Assembly (NCBI GenBank): GCA_021399435.1
Contig: JAJTUP010000022.1
Location: 558,001 to 622,000, forward strand
DNA length: 64,000 bases
Source: Diaporthe sp. PMI_573
Taxonomy: Eukaryota; Ascomycota; Sordariomycetes; Diaporthales; Diaporthaceae
Direction: 5' to 3'
In this document: piece after piece, positions 1 through 11,380 of the stretch
Layout of the letters: the number at the start of each line of letters is the position of its first letter
How positions within the stretch are numbered: position 1 is the stretch's first letter
Made by a program: the position numbers and the translations under genes
Notes under the pieces: generated by a model
The model's database searches: none
Seen by the model: only the letters and a program-made list of their open reading frames with translations
Told to the model about the DNA's origin: nothing

Positions 1-254
1 TCTTTACGAACGCAGACGGGTCGGTTTACAAAATGCCCAAGTGTATATAGTTTAGGCACATCATGTCTTTGCGCTTCCTTTTATCGTCGGTAATTGGGGA
101 ACTCGGTATGGAGGGAGCAGTGGTCCACAGGTTTGCCATTATTCCCGGTGCTCATAGCCGGTCCATGCTGTCCCTACTCAGTCCTCGGCCGTGGCCGCAG
201 CAGCTGAGCAGTGTATTTCTTGCACAACTCACTCCAACACAACAAACTCCTCCT

Positions 255-1913
255 TCATGCCTTCCCCTTGGCCTTCCCTTGGCCAGCCTCTCTCCTCCTC
301 TCCCAGATCTGCAGGTAGCTCTCCCCCATGCACAGCAGCTCCTTCTGGATCTTGTCCACGAACAGGTCCTGGCAGACAACCCACTCGCCCCTCGCCTTGT
401 CCAGCAGCTGCACCTTCCACGTCTTGCGCTCCTCGCCCGTGTCCGCCACGTCCTCGCGCAGCCGCACCGCCTCGTGCACCACGTTGGCCACCAGGTCGTA
501 GTAGATCGGCCCGCCTCCAGGGTGCGCCGTCGGGTCCGGCTCCACGTACGGGCTCACGTCCAGGTCGCGCGAGTCGAACGTCACGATGGTCGGGTTGCGC
601 TCGCTGACGAACTTGTTCTGGCTGAAGCGCTTGACGTGCATGACCAGGTACGGCGGCAGCGGGTGCATCAGCCTGTAGCGCCGCCGGTGCGCCAGGTGCT
701 CTTGTGCCGAGTGGCCGTCGTATTTGGAGAGGATGGTTGTGAGCGGCACCTGGGGGATGATGTTGCGCTCCTGTTCGTCTTGGAACAGCGGCGCGGGTGG
801 CAGGTCCAGCGTGAGGAGGAGGAACCGGCTGACGTCCACCTTCACTTCTGCGGCCTCCTCGAACCGTAGGCGGTCGCCCACGTCCGCCTTTGCGGTGATG
901 GCTTGTGACTCGACTTTGAGCTTCCCCTGGAACACTCGCTGCACCATACTGCTTCCCGGCTTGGTCTTGCTTCCTCCCAGGCCGAGGTGGAGGTTGTTCA
1001 GAAACCAGCTCAGGAACTCGACAGGGTCGCTCTGCACGGTCAGGGTGTACCGCTTGTTCGACCGCAACGAGATCTCCTGCAGCAGTTCGTGTGGCGACAC
1101 GTGCGACTTGAACGCGCGCGGGTTCCAGATCTTCCTGAACAAGATGCTCGTCCTCTTCACCAGCTCCGACCGGGAGCTCCCAAAGTCCTCCAGCAGGAAA
1201 TAATTACGCAGCGGCGGGACGTGTGATAGTGCCTGCACCACGACATTCAGGTAGTCGTTCTCCTTTATGTTGTTCATCCCCACGTAGCCCGGCGTGTAGT
1301 CCTTGCCCAAGATCGTGAGGCTGGTGCGCGGCCGTCGATCTATCTCCATAACCTCTTGTTTCGTGTACCTTGGGTCCGACACATACTTGATATCGTCCAG
1401 GCTCTTGCTCGTGACCTCGTATCCCTCCGGTAAAACGTATACTTTCTGAGTCGCCATGTTGATGTAGACATGGTGGTTTTCGTCCAACGAGTGGATGTAG
1501 GCGTGCGATTTGGGGCCCCGTCCTTGGAAGTACTTGCCGCATACCAGACATGCATACACGTTGATATTGGAGAGCGACACCGAGCAGAGCTTCTCGAAAT
1601 CGAAATCTAGCACGTTCCGGTCGATCGTGTCGAGGTACAGGTCGTCGTAGCCCGCTGTGGGCGCCGACTGTCTGATCGGCGCTTTCTCTTCTGGCACGTC
1701 GTCTTCCGAGTCGGAGCCTGAGTCTTCGTCGTGCCCGTTTGCGGTGCCATTCTGCCTTGGCGTTGTCTCACCACCTGGTTTGCGCTGCTCCAGGTCGCTG
1801 TCTTCGTGCACACTGGGGCTCTCACTCGGGTCGCCAATCCGCGATCTTTTCGATGCAGGCGAGTCTGCGTTGAAGGTTTCTTCGAGCGCTTCCGATGCGA
1901 ATCGCTTCGACAT
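255..1913 (-). CDS. SAD1: Sad1/USP39-type pre-mRNA splicing factor (inactive ubiquitin hydrolase fold)
   Basis: This single-exon gene encodes 552 residues. An acidic, disordered N-terminus (about 1-85) is followed by a zf-UBP zinc finger (about 100-170, with CLVC at 122-125 and a histidine cluster) and a USP/UCH fold to the C-terminus. The sequence GYVGMNNIKENDYLNVVV occupies the place of the active-site box of real deubiquitinases, but the catalytic cysteine is replaced (Asp near 220), as is known for Sad1/USP39. Members of this family join the U4/U6.U5 tri-snRNP and are needed for spliceosome assembly in the nucleus; that role is inferred from family membership. The start MSKRF fits the family and no upstream exon is needed. 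The gene lies tail-to-head with UTP13. Identification is firm. Confidence 0.95.
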   Translation of the reverse strand: MSKRFASEALEETFNADSPASKRSRIGDPSESPSVHEDSDLEQRKPGGETTPRQNGTANGHDEDSGSDSEDDVPEEKAPIRQSAPTAGYDDLYLDTIDRNVLDFDFEKLCSVSLSNINVYACLVCGKYFQGRGPKSHAYIHSLDENHHVYINMATQKVYVLPEGYEVTSKSLDDIKYVSDPRYTKQEVMEIDRRPRTSLTILGKDYTPGYVGMNNIKENDYLNVVVQALSHVPPLRNYFLLEDFGSSRSELVKRTSILFRKIWNPRAFKSHVSPHELLQEISLRSNKRYTLTVQSDPVEFLSWFLNNLHLGLGGSKTKPGSSMVQRVFQGKLKVESQAITAKADVGDRLRFEEAAEVKVDVSRFLLLTLDLPPAPLFQDEQERNIIPQVPLTTILSKYDGHSAQEHLAHRRRYRLMHPLPPYLVMHVKRFSQNKFVSERNPTIVTFDSRDLDVSPYVEPDPTAHPGGGPIYYDLVANVVHEAVRLREDVADTGEERKTWKVQLLDKARGEWVVCQDLFVDKIQKELLCMGESYLQIWERRREAGQGKAKGKA

Positions 1914-2680
1914 GGTGATGTGTTAGTTGAGACGCGTGGGGCCTTGCGGAGGGGGAGGAGGTGAAGAGGAGTAGGAACGTCCCCAGGGCGGTGCAGCAGG
2001 TGGTGTTGTCGATGAGGCTGCTGGAGTGGATTAGCTTCAGTGCAGCACCGAAATCCTGGGACTGTTTGGATTGATGCACTGACGCCCCCACCCTTCACTA
2101 TTGCCACGACCAGAGCTCTGTCAACCTTGGAATAGACTACAGGCTCTTCACCAACCGGATATTCTAACAGTTTGTCCTTGCTGAGATATGGCACGAGTCT
2201 TATATAACGAAATACTGGCAATTACAGAATTCATCATTTATGCAATTTTGCTGCTATGACAAGTTGGCCCACCCAAACAACACTGTCAGCCTGCCTTATT
2301 CGGAGGCTATCTAGTTGTGAAATGACAACTTCAACTGTCCGTCACGGACTTTGGAAACGTGCCTTATGCTTGACCCCAACACCGCTTCCAAGCTCTAAGC
2401 TGTGATTGCACAATGCCAGCCGTTTCATCCAACGCAAAACAACCCCATTCAACTCTCTCAGCAGATTTCAGCGGCGACCTAGATCGGGGTTGCCTGTAGT
2501 CTTTCAACCCTTTTGCTCAGTCCAAAGTGCTCCCTGCTCCCTGCATGAGTTATACTAAAGATGCATGTTGATGCCTGAAGGCTTCCGAGTAGTCGCGACA
2601 ATCGAAAACGGTATTTCGCCCGGTTTCACTAGGATGATTTGGTATCACTTCTATTTTGTTTACCCAGAAATTGTCCCACC
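1914..2680. other. Intergenic: SAD1 promoter side and UTP13 3' flank
   Basis: This stretch lies upstream of SAD1 and downstream of UTP13, both on the minus strand. Only short, non-conserved reading frames are visible. I see no RNA gene or repeat. Confidence 0.6.
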
Positions 2681-5533
2681 TCATGAAGATGCATCCAGCA
2701 TCGGGACATCTCTCTCGCCATTCTCACCAGCTGCAGGCATGTCCAACATGGGTGCTAGGTTCTCCATCTCCTGTAGCGTGTACTCCACCAGGTATGATTC
2801 ATCCACCAGCTCCTCTGTGCGCTTGTAGTGCCTCTCTGTATACACCTTCAGCGCATTCAGAACCTCTTCCAAGCTCTTCTGTCCACGCGCCCCCTTGACC
2901 GACAGGTTCGAGAACTTGGAGGCCGGGTAACTCCGGATCAAGGCCCACAAGATCCTCTGGGCTACTGGCGCGGTCCTGGCATTAGTGTTCCAGTCCCGGA
3001 GTCTCAGAAGCAGTAGGAAGATCTGCTCGTCAGATAGCGTCGCTAGAACCTCATCGACCGCCTTGAGGCCGGATAGGCTTCCCTGATCTGGCTCCTTGGA
3101 GTTGACGACTTTTGTGAACAGGTTGAGCAGCCTCCCAGGGTGGTTGAGCTGCAACGCGAGCGCGATGGCATCCCTGTATGCACCAGTGTGCATGTAATTT
3201 TCTAGCTCCTGCTCCTGCTCGATAAGCTTGGTGGCCGCCTCGGCAGCTGCAGTCTGCGTCTCAGACGAGGTGTCCTTCCAGAAGGTGACGGTAGAGTCTG
3301 CGCTTCCGGAAACGATCATGTTCGTCTCGGGGTGCACAGCGAGAGCCCACACGCGGTCCTCATGGTTGTCCAGCGTGGTTTCTGTTTCGCCGCTGTTGAC
3401 ATCCCAGACTTTCACGAGACCGTCACCACCGGCGCTGGCGAATTGAACCCGCTTGGCTTTGTCGCCCTCGGCGTGCTGGTTGAGCCATGCTACCTTCAGA
3501 ATACTGTTCGAGTGCCCCTCAAACGTTCTCAGGCAGGTGTAGTCTGACAAGCTCCATACTTTGACGGTTTTGTCTCCGGAGCCTGTTAAGACGAGACCTT
3601 TTCCAGCCACTGCACCCCTGTCTCCTTGGACCACGGGAGTGTTGGCTGGCGCAAATCTTACTGACCAAACACCTCTCTTATGACCTCGAAGAATACCTTG
3701 AACTTCACCCTCTGCCACAGACCAGATCTTGACAGTCTTGTCCTGAGATGCAGATGCAAATAATTGGCCAGAGGGGCTCACGTCAAGTGCGTTGATGTCC
3801 TTTTCGTGGGCCTTCCTCGTGAACAGAGCCTTCGCCTTCTTCTGGGCTTCCCGAGGAATTTCCCATTTCTTCACCGTCAAGTCCTGTGATCCTGTCACTA
3901 GTACCGCTGGTGGGTTGTTGACTGGGTCCTGGTAAGCTGCAGAGGACTCCTGAGGAACAGTCTTCGGGAGGCCGATAGCGCCTACAGACTCTGCGTGTCC
4001 CGTAAATGTTGCCCAGCACGTGTAGCTGTTGTTCTCCCGATCAACCCGCCACAGCCGAGCTGTGTTGTCCTTGGCGCCTGTTGCGACCCAGTGTCCTGAC
4101 CAATCGACATCGAGAGTAATCACGATTTCGTCGTGGCCTTTGAGAAGGCCTATGTCTTGGCCTAGGTAATGTCCTGTCCCGATGACATCGTCTGCCCCTC
4201 CCTCTGACTCTGCCACGGAGACTAGTCGCACGTCCTCCGAATTTGTGGCCAGCGCCATCATAGAGCGGTCGGGCAAGACGTATGCAAGGTCGATAATCTC
4301 ATCATGGGTGCCAGAAATCCTCCTGAGTGGTTCAAGTGGTGGCAGTTCAGGTATTGTGAGAGCATCTCGCATTAAAGGTGTTCGGTAGAGAACGAGCGTG
4401 TGGTCCACCTGGACAGTCAGCAACAGATTCTGCTCCGAGCAAAGGACCGCTGCGACGATCGAGTCCGCCTCGGATTTCGAGGACTGTTCCGTCGTCACTT
4501 CGCGGCCTGTATCGGAGTCCCATAGCCTGACACAGCCGTTGGCGCCAGCGGTGTAGGTCAGCCTGCCGTCTTCCAAGAATCCAGCCGCTTCCATCGTCTC
4601 GAATGTTGGAATAACCTTCCTCTGGGTCCACGACTTCGCATCCCACCAGATCATCGTCTTATCACGACTAACCGTAACCAGCGAATGTTGCGATGAGGAG
4701 TAGTCCAGCCCCTGAACATCCGACACATGCGACTCGAGATCCGCAACCACTGCGCGCTTGTGTAGGTCCCATATTCTGATTTTTCCATCTTGGCTGCCAG
4801 ACGCCAGGCGGAACCTAGCAGTCGCGGCATCTTTGTCTTCACCGCCAACGTCGCTCTTCCTCTTCGTCTTCTTGCCCTTCTTGCCGGTCAGTTGCTCATC
4901 TGCCAGGCGACTAGATGCAATTTCAAAGAAATGAAGAGCGGAAACGAGGACGCTTGGCCCCCGGAATGTGTGCGTCACATATCCGCCGACCAAGTCCCAG
5001 ACTTTGATGTTGCCATCGGCTGCGCCGGTCGCGAGGAGGGTGCCGGTCCGGTCGACGGCTAAGACGACCACGGGGGTGCCGTGTGGTTTGAGAGTTCTTG
5101 TGAGGGTCGCCTCGATAGCGTCTTGATCGTCGGAAACCTTGAGGGAGAATATGCGCATAGAGAGGGACCGAGAACAGACGATCAGATGAGAGGCGGAAGG
5201 TGTCACTAGGCCCCGAGGTTAGCTATCGCCCAACGGACGGACTGTCAAGCTCTTGGTAAGTCGTACAGGTCAGGGTCGAGATTTGCTCGTCGTCCTGATG
5301 AGCATTGGATGTTAGCCATGTGGATGTCTGGTGCTTGCCACAGGTGGTGGACTAACCCCTTCAATCTTGGCCAGCTGCCTCCCGGTCGAGAGATCCGTTA
5401 GGACGGCGTCCTCGCCGAGGGTCGTGGCAAGAATCTTGGCGCCATTGTCCAGTGCAACCGAGCCCCCTGTGAATATGGGCTGTATGGCCCTTTCGGGTTC
5501 GAACGTTGTTTTGAAGGGAAGCCTTGTTGTCAT
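2681..5533 (-). CDS. UTP13: U3 snoRNP / SSU processome WD40 protein Utp13
   Basis: Three exons (5533-5357, 5294-5267, 5205-2681) encode 909 residues. The introns are 62 and 61 nt, and the middle exon is only 28 nt. The joins restore the repeat sequence DDEQISTLTLTPSAS without a break, and the summed length is exactly 910 codons. WD40 blades fill roughly residues 20-720, with many GSxDxTVKxW motifs such as GSGDKTVKVWSL. A helical Utp13 C-terminal domain covers about 740-890. Utp13 (TBL3 in animals) is a UtpB subcomplex member that binds the U3 snoRNP and early pre-18S rRNA in the nucleolus. The tandem beta-propellers plus this C-terminal domain make the assignment secure. Confidence 0.94.
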
Positions 5534-6007
5534 CTCGACTGCTGCATGCTGGTGACAGGTCTGGGCTGCACAGGCGCCGGCTGCAAGTCTGGAGTGAGGT
5601 GAGGGAAAGTGAACCAAAAACTTTTTTGATAAGAAATTAGAGTTATCTTAGCGCCGATCCCTGGGCAGGGGTCACCATGCCCCATGCCCTCCAATGATGC
5701 CCTCCCGTTCAACAACGCTCCTCTAAGGACGCAGGATGAATTGTTTCCAGAACGGTGCTCTTTCGCTTCATGCTCTTCCTCAGAAAACATTACAACACTC
5801 TGTTATCTCGCCCAACTGCATTTCCTTCGCAAAGATGGTCTCCACCACTATTTTCTGATAGAAATGGCCTCTGCCTGATTCGCACCCTGCCGAAGTCTAT
5901 GGTATCCAACAGGGAAAGGCCATACTTCAGAACCTGCTGCCAAGGTAAGGGCAGTTGGGCGATGTGATGGTGTAAACAGAGAAGTCTCAATTGCTCATCC
6001 ATCCATC
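5534..6007. other. Intergenic, UTP13 promoter side
   Basis: This is the region upstream of UTP13 and before the BTB relic. No convincing coding, RNA or repeat signal is visible. Confidence 0.5.
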
Positions 6008-6993
6008 ATGAGCTCTGATTCTAGCACTGATCCCGGCCTTGATTCTGGGGCTGATTCCGAGCTGGAATACTGGTCATTGCCCGGTGGCTGTTGCGGGAAA
6101 AAGGTCTGGTTTTCCGAGGTATGTAAACTCGGTGTGGAATCCTCACCTTCACACCAGCCTCTTCCTCTGGAGCTAGGTGCCTTGCCCGTGTGTCCATCAT
6201 GATCTCGGTCAAGCTCCAGTCTGGAAAGACATTTCAAGTTCATCCTGAGGTGCTGATCAAGGATTCGGTCTACTTTCGGGGACGCCTATGACGTGATCTA
6301 TCATCTTGGATCGACAATGACCCAATCCACCTCGATGGAATATAGCCAATGGATTTCGGTCTTTACCTCAGCGTCGTGTATCTAATAGCTTTCCATGACC
6401 TGATCGTTCCACAGTTGTGGCAAGTATGGCCCATTGTCATGGGTGGGCCCTACGTGTTTCACCAGTCGCCGAGAATTTTGTCCCTCTACAAAGTGGCACA
6501 CCACTTCGGCAACGTCCAAGTCACGTAGGTCGCAGAGGACGAGCTTGAGAGGAAACTAGCTACATATTCAGCCATCAACTGGCAGATCATGAAATCCTTC
6601 AGATCGAAAGCATCTTTGAAAGGGAAGATGCTCAGACTCCAAGGGGCCTGGCGAATGTGTCGAGAGGATCACCTACCGTTTGGGCACCGCTTCGTCGAGG
6701 TTGCCAGCAATGCTCTGCCCTCAGTTCTCGAAGGGTGTGTGCACGACCTGGCGGCCCGGGAGGACAATCCTGCCGATTCTCGAGTCACATCTCAGAAGCT
6801 ACTGGAGCTAGCGAGGTACGAACAAAATGGGAGAGGTACTTGGTACAAAATACTGAGGATAGGAGAACAGGCCTCTGCAGCTTTTGGTCGATTGACCCTC
6901 AAACGAGTTCTCCTTCTCCTGCTTCCGGCTGCCTACGGTGGATTTCGCGTGGTGTTGGCTGGATTTCCTGGGCCTCGTTGGCACAGGAATTGA
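6008..6993 (+). pseudogene. Decayed BTB/POZ-domain protein gene
   Basis: An ATG at 6008 opens an acidic N-terminus ending at a plausible donor (GTATGT after GAG, about 6119). Past a candidate acceptor near 6177, a BTB/POZ-like segment appears: ISVKLQSGKTFQVHPEVL and then the motif around DSVYFRG. The same frame goes on through the rest of a BTB domain (VVYLIAFHDLIVP, then LYKVAHHFGNVQV) and a C-terminal extension to about 6993, but three in-frame stops interrupt it, one right after the DSVYFRG region and two further on. The homology continues in one frame across the stops, so this is a gene disabled by point changes rather than random sequence. The two TAG codons sit where charged residues such as Glu would be expected, which does not fit C-to-T repeat-induced mutation. 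Fungal BTB proteins of this type usually have no known function. Confidence 0.6.
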
Positions 6994-7236
6994 TAGTTCT
7001 TAGAAAAGCGACAATCAAAACAGCGTATCTGTCCGATGTGCCAGATTTGAAGTTGCCCGGCTACTGCATCTGTTCCCTGTGCTTAGGCCCCTTGTTTGTT
7101 TCTGTGCAATTGACATCTTTGAGTCAACCCCGTTTGGATTGACCCTCGATTTCCAAGGACGCATATCCGATTAAATCAGTTCCATAACTCTTGTTAGCCC
7201 TGGGATATCATCCTTTAACCGAGCAGAGTAGCCGAG

Positions 7237-8804
7237 CTACTGCCGCTTGATGATATGGCACGGCCAGGAGTGCGGAGCGACCGTGAAATATGCCTTCCAT
7301 TGCCATTCCTGTCTGGGTTCGACCTGACGAATATCATAGTCACGGACTATGGTTGCAGATATCTTAGACAGCTCGATCTTTGCGATGTTCTGACCGGGAC
7401 AAGACATGTAGCCAAGCCCGAACTATGAAGCTGTAAGTTGCGACACTCCCAGGACACAAGAGGACCAATAGCAAGAAATCTGGTGCTTACTGGCATGAAG
7501 TACTTGTCGAGAGCGCCGGACTTGTCGCCAGCCAGCCACCTTTCCGGGCGGAACTCACCCGCGTCTGCGCCCCAGATCTCCTGCGAGTGGTGGATCACCC
7601 AAGCGCTGACTGACAAAATCGTGCCCTCCGGGAACGTGCGGTCACCTATGGTGACCCCTTCCTTACCGACCACCCGTGGAAGCCCCATGGGGGCTGGGCC
7701 AAACACCCGGAGCGCCTCCTTGATGCAGGCCTGCAGCAGCGGTAGCCTCTGCGCCTCAGCGTACGGGACTACCTTTTGCCGCACCCCAGGCGCCGACAAT
7801 CCCGCGTCATCGACCTCGGCCCTCACCCGCTCCCACAGGTCCGCGCGGCGGATCATGTGGTAGACAAATGCTTGCAGGCCACACGCGACCGTGTCTGCGC
7901 CGGCAGCCACGGCGTTGCTGGCAGCAGACTGGACCTCCCTGGCCGACATCCGGTCGGGATTCTGACTGAGGTACCGGAACCAGTGAGCCACGGCGTCGAA
8001 GCGCGCGTCCGGGTTCTTCTCGCGCTCCTTGATCGCGCCGACTGCCGTGTCGATAATGTGGCCGAAGGGGAGGACGTCGAGCCAGGTTACCAGCGGGTTC
8101 GAGAGCAGCAGGTGGAACCACTGTATGTAGCCGCCGACGGCAACATAGATGTTCTGCATCAGAGAGTTGGCAATGGCCCCTCCGATATCCCTGCCCTCGC
8201 GCAGGAAGCCGAACGACTTGGAGAAGATTACCTCGCCGACAACGTCGAATGTCGTGTAGGTGAAGAAGCGGTCCAGGTCGATAGGTTTGTGCTCTTCGGC
8301 GTGCCTGTCCAGCCAGCCGAGAAGCAGCTCCACCGTGTTATCGACGGCTGGCTCTGCCTGCAGCAGGTTGGTGAGGAGGTAGCCTGCGGCGAGGTGTCTG
8401 CTCAACTCGTTCTTGGTGGCCGGGTCCGTCTCCCCCATGGGATTCCTAAAGCGCCTATCGGGGAAGTGTACGATCTTGTACCAGTCGCCCTTGCGCAGTG
8501 GCGTGAGGAGTATCTTCTTGAGCGCATCGGGATGGCTGACGCTGACTTCATTAGGAGCGATGCGCACGAAGTGGCCGTGTTCCTCGTGTAGGCGGATTAG
8601 CTCTAGGTTCTGGTCGCCTTTGAGAATCCGCTTCATGTGCCAGAGACGGGTGAGGGATGCGGCAAAGGGCCCGGGGATATCTCGCAGTGGAGAAAGATAT
8701 CTTCTCCGGAAGAGAATGCTGAATATGGCCACCAGCAGCAAACCTGCGACCTGCGAGGCGATCGACACGCTGCTCATCCACTGTTCAATATGCAAAGCCA
8801 TCAT
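7237..8804 (-). CDS. Cytochrome P450 monooxygenase (pisatin demethylase-like group)
   Basis: Two exons (8804-7491 and 7422-7237) separated by a 68-nt intron encode 499 residues. An N-terminal membrane anchor (about 14-32) is followed by the proline hinge DIPGPF, the I-helix AGADTV, the ExxR motif KEALR and a PERW segment. The heme-binding loop FGLGYMSCPG is created only by the splice: exon 1 ends DKYFMP and exon 2 starts FGLG. The loop keeps the heme-ligating cysteine but has Met where many P450s have Arg. P450s of this kind oxidise small hydrophobic metabolites at the ER membrane. The substrate cannot be told. It is transcribed away from the rhodopsin-like gene at 9546, sharing a promoter interval of about 740 bp. 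Confidence 0.93.
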
Positions 8805-9545
8805 TTCAGCCTGGTGATTCTGTCTGCGTCAGATGTTCCATCCAGCTCGACGGCATCAAGCAGGCTGCAGAGAAATTAGTGGTAGCCAGGTTCCCCACAA
8901 TGCAAGAATCTGAGTGCTGACATTGGTTTGCCCAGGTAATCTTGCAGCTGACGCTCACACATCCAAGGGCTGGGTACCAAGTCTCTGTAATCTCATGATC
9001 ACTGGGCCAAGGTTGACGACAGAATCGGAACAGACAGCGGAAGTCATTGCCATGGCTCTGAGTTCTTGTGGCCCACCGCGACGAAGCATGCCTCGGTTCA
9101 CACTGTTTACCTGTCGTATTTCTCTCATAAAGCTCCGCAGACCTAGACCCATCGTAGAAGGATAGGCGCCTAGACAGACCAAGTACGGCAATGTGGATCG
9201 CCATCCAGCCTAAAGACTCCCAAAACCGAGTATCCCCGGACCCCATGTTCGGAAGTCTGCCCCGGCACTTGACGTGCTCGGAGATGGCAACCGAACATGA
9301 AGTTTGCGTAACTACCGGAGATCATTGCAGGTTTTGGTGAGCCATGACCGTGCCGTCAAATTCTTGTCAAATCGAAGAATGGTAATTAATCAACGGGTGA
9401 TGGCGATAATTCGTAGATTATTGGTCGGGTTGGCCTCGACCAGAACGAGCCTTGTCTTATAAGTCGTTCCGTCCAGCACAATATTTATTCCCGGGAACGT
9501 TATCATTCCTGCAGACACACACGCTCACATGCACATGTGAAAGCC
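8805..9545. promoter_or_regulatory. Divergent promoter interval between P450 and rhodopsin-like gene
   Basis: The interval separates two genes transcribed in opposite directions. On the plus strand a TTATAAG element lies near 9456, about 90 bp before the start codon of the rhodopsin-like gene. Shared regulation is possible but is inferred only from layout. Confidence 0.35.
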
Positions 9546-10704
9546 ATGGCAGCTTTTCCAATTGTTAATCACCGGCAAAGAGCCGTCCTCTCTGCAGCCA
9601 TCATCTTCAGCATCGTACCCACAGCCGCCGTCATCCTCCGTGTCCTCGCCCGACGCATTTCAGCTCGAGCACTAAACCTGAGCGACTACTGCGCTATCAT
9701 TGCTGTAGCCTTGGCGATAGTGCTCGAGGCTGTTAACATTACGGCCGTGGTCCATGGCGGTCTGGCTTATGGGCATGCCTCCGAAATCGTGGCACAGTTC
9801 GGCAGCGCCCCGGTCGTCTTGCTGCTCAAGCTTGTCATGCCGCTTCAGTTTCTGTGGACGCTGAGTCTCGGGTTTTCCAAGACATAGATATTGCTTCTGT
9901 ACTCACACTTATTCAACACAGAGCCCTATGTCATAATCGCGGCAAGGGCCACCATCGCAGTCACCATGATGTGGGCCGCCGGGACGATTCTGGCAGGGTG
10001 TCTGATCTGCCAGCCTGTTTTGATGAATTGGAAGACGGTGACTGGTGGTCACTGCGGAGGCCAAGTCCTCTCCTTCATCATCAGTGGAGCGATCAATTTA
10101 GCAACGAATATAGTTGTCATCGTTCTGCCATTACCAGCATTGTTTAAGTTGCGCATGGGAATATATAAGAAGTTGGTTCTAGTCGCTGTATTTAGCCTGA
10201 GCTTCCTGTATGTCCGCACCTTTGAAGCAGTTTTGGGTTGTTTTCTGTGTTGTCCGAGACTGGCTGATTGACAAACCTCCATCCAGCACCTGCGTCACCA
10301 GCGTCACCCGCTTAGTCTGCCTGACACAGGTGGACTTCACCGACATAACCTATAGGATGACTCTGGCCACTATTTTCAGTGGTCTTGAGGCTAGCATGGC
10401 TGTCACTTTGGCTTGTATTCCTCTTTTCAGACCACTAGTCGGCCGCTGCAGGTACAGGACAAGGGATAATCCCCGGCTCAGGACTCCGAGAAGGGAGCAG
10501 TTTGAGCCTCTTGGCGACGACGTCGGCGGCGATCAACTCCGTCTTCGCCCTTTGAGTTTCAAGCATCAGGCTGAGATCTCGGCCGTCTCAATAGGGAACA
10601 GCAGCAGCCATGAGAGCAAAGATGAGGGTAAATCTGAGACCAAATTGGCCGACAAACATACGCCAGGAATTATAGTCAGTAGGGAGTGGGAGGTGACGAG
10701 ATGA
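9546..10704 (+). pseudogene. Fungal rhodopsin-like (PTH11-type) integral membrane protein with one in-frame stop
   Basis: Two exons (9546-10207 and 10287-10704) are joined by a 79-nt intron with donor GTATGT and acceptor CATCCAG; the join restores LSFLTCVTSVTRL. The product would have about seven membrane helices and family signatures such as LSLGFSK before ILLLYSHLF, the conserved cysteine loop GGHC, and VDFTDITYRMTLATI followed by ACIPLFRPLVG. A polar tail of about 90 residues follows. A TAG at 9885-9887 lies in frame between FSKT and ILLLYS, where relatives usually have serine. The frame is open on both sides. This is either a recently disabled allele, a sequencing error, or a gene needing readthrough. 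Proteins of this family sit in the plasma membrane; ligands are unknown. ATG 9546 is chosen as the first methionine. Confidence 0.75.
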
Positions 10705-11146
10705 GGTTGCCGCTGGTCTATCCCCAGTTCGAATTCAAGATTGTTTTGTTGGCTCGATGACACCATGTTATTCCTTTCATTCTGTGTGAGCATAGTACCT
10801 TGTACCATGGTCAATGGCGTAGTACTGCATTACCCTACCGCCTTGAGCATGGCAGTCCAGTCAGTCACAAGTAGGTAACTGACGATATAACAACACAACG
10901 CTAATCCAAACCACCACGCAACGCTCAGGACAAGTGGCCCTGCGGGAAAAGACGCCAAACTCCATTTAAATGCAAAATCAATATGCTCTACACCTCCGCC
11001 ACGTGCCCATTGTGCACCGACCCAGAATGCATATCCTTGTTTTCTATTACGGCCAACACGTCAGTGATTGTTCGGAGCATCAAGACCCTATAAAAGACTT
11101 CTCAAATGATGAGACAGTGTTGGGGGGGGGGGAGGACCAGCGTGTA

Positions 11147-11380
11147 TCATGAAGGCGACTCACCAAACCTGGCAGGATACTGAGGCGAATACGGAGCGAT
11201 CCTGCCCCGGCGCCCGCATCCCAGGGCAAACCAGCAGATGATGACGGGCGCGATAAGGAAAGCCGCCATTGCTACGGGGAAGAAGATGGCATGGAACATG
11301 AACTTCGAGGGTACAGGGCCGTCGAAGGTCGTCCAGTCGGTTGTGGCCGAGCCTTCTGCTGCTTCTATCGCGTGGGCCAT
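11147..11380 (-). CDS. Small single-pass membrane protein, function unknown
   Basis: A 77-codon frame starts at an ATG in good context (CAGGAATGG). It has a polar N-terminus, a clear hydrophobic segment (FMFHAIFFPVAMAAFLIAPV, about residues 28-50) and a basic, proline-containing tail. A GTGAGT donor-like site overlaps the last codons (after PARFG), so a further exon towards lower coordinates is possible, although no acceptor stood out next to the poly-G run at about 11121-11130. I do not recognise the family. The hydrophobic helix and start context make it a likely but unproven gene. Confidence 0.45.
   Translation of the reverse strand: MAHAIEAAEGSATTDWTTFDGPVPSKFMFHAIFFPVAMAAFLIAPVIICWFALGCGRRGRIAPYSPQYPARFGESPS

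Noticed and set aside
63..869. 268-codon plus-strand frame
   Set aside because: It is the antisense shadow of the SAD1 coding sequence.
6300..6540. Repeat-induced point mutation as the cause of the BTB stops
   Set aside because: The two TAG codons sit where Glu would be expected, which needs transversions rather than C-to-T changes.
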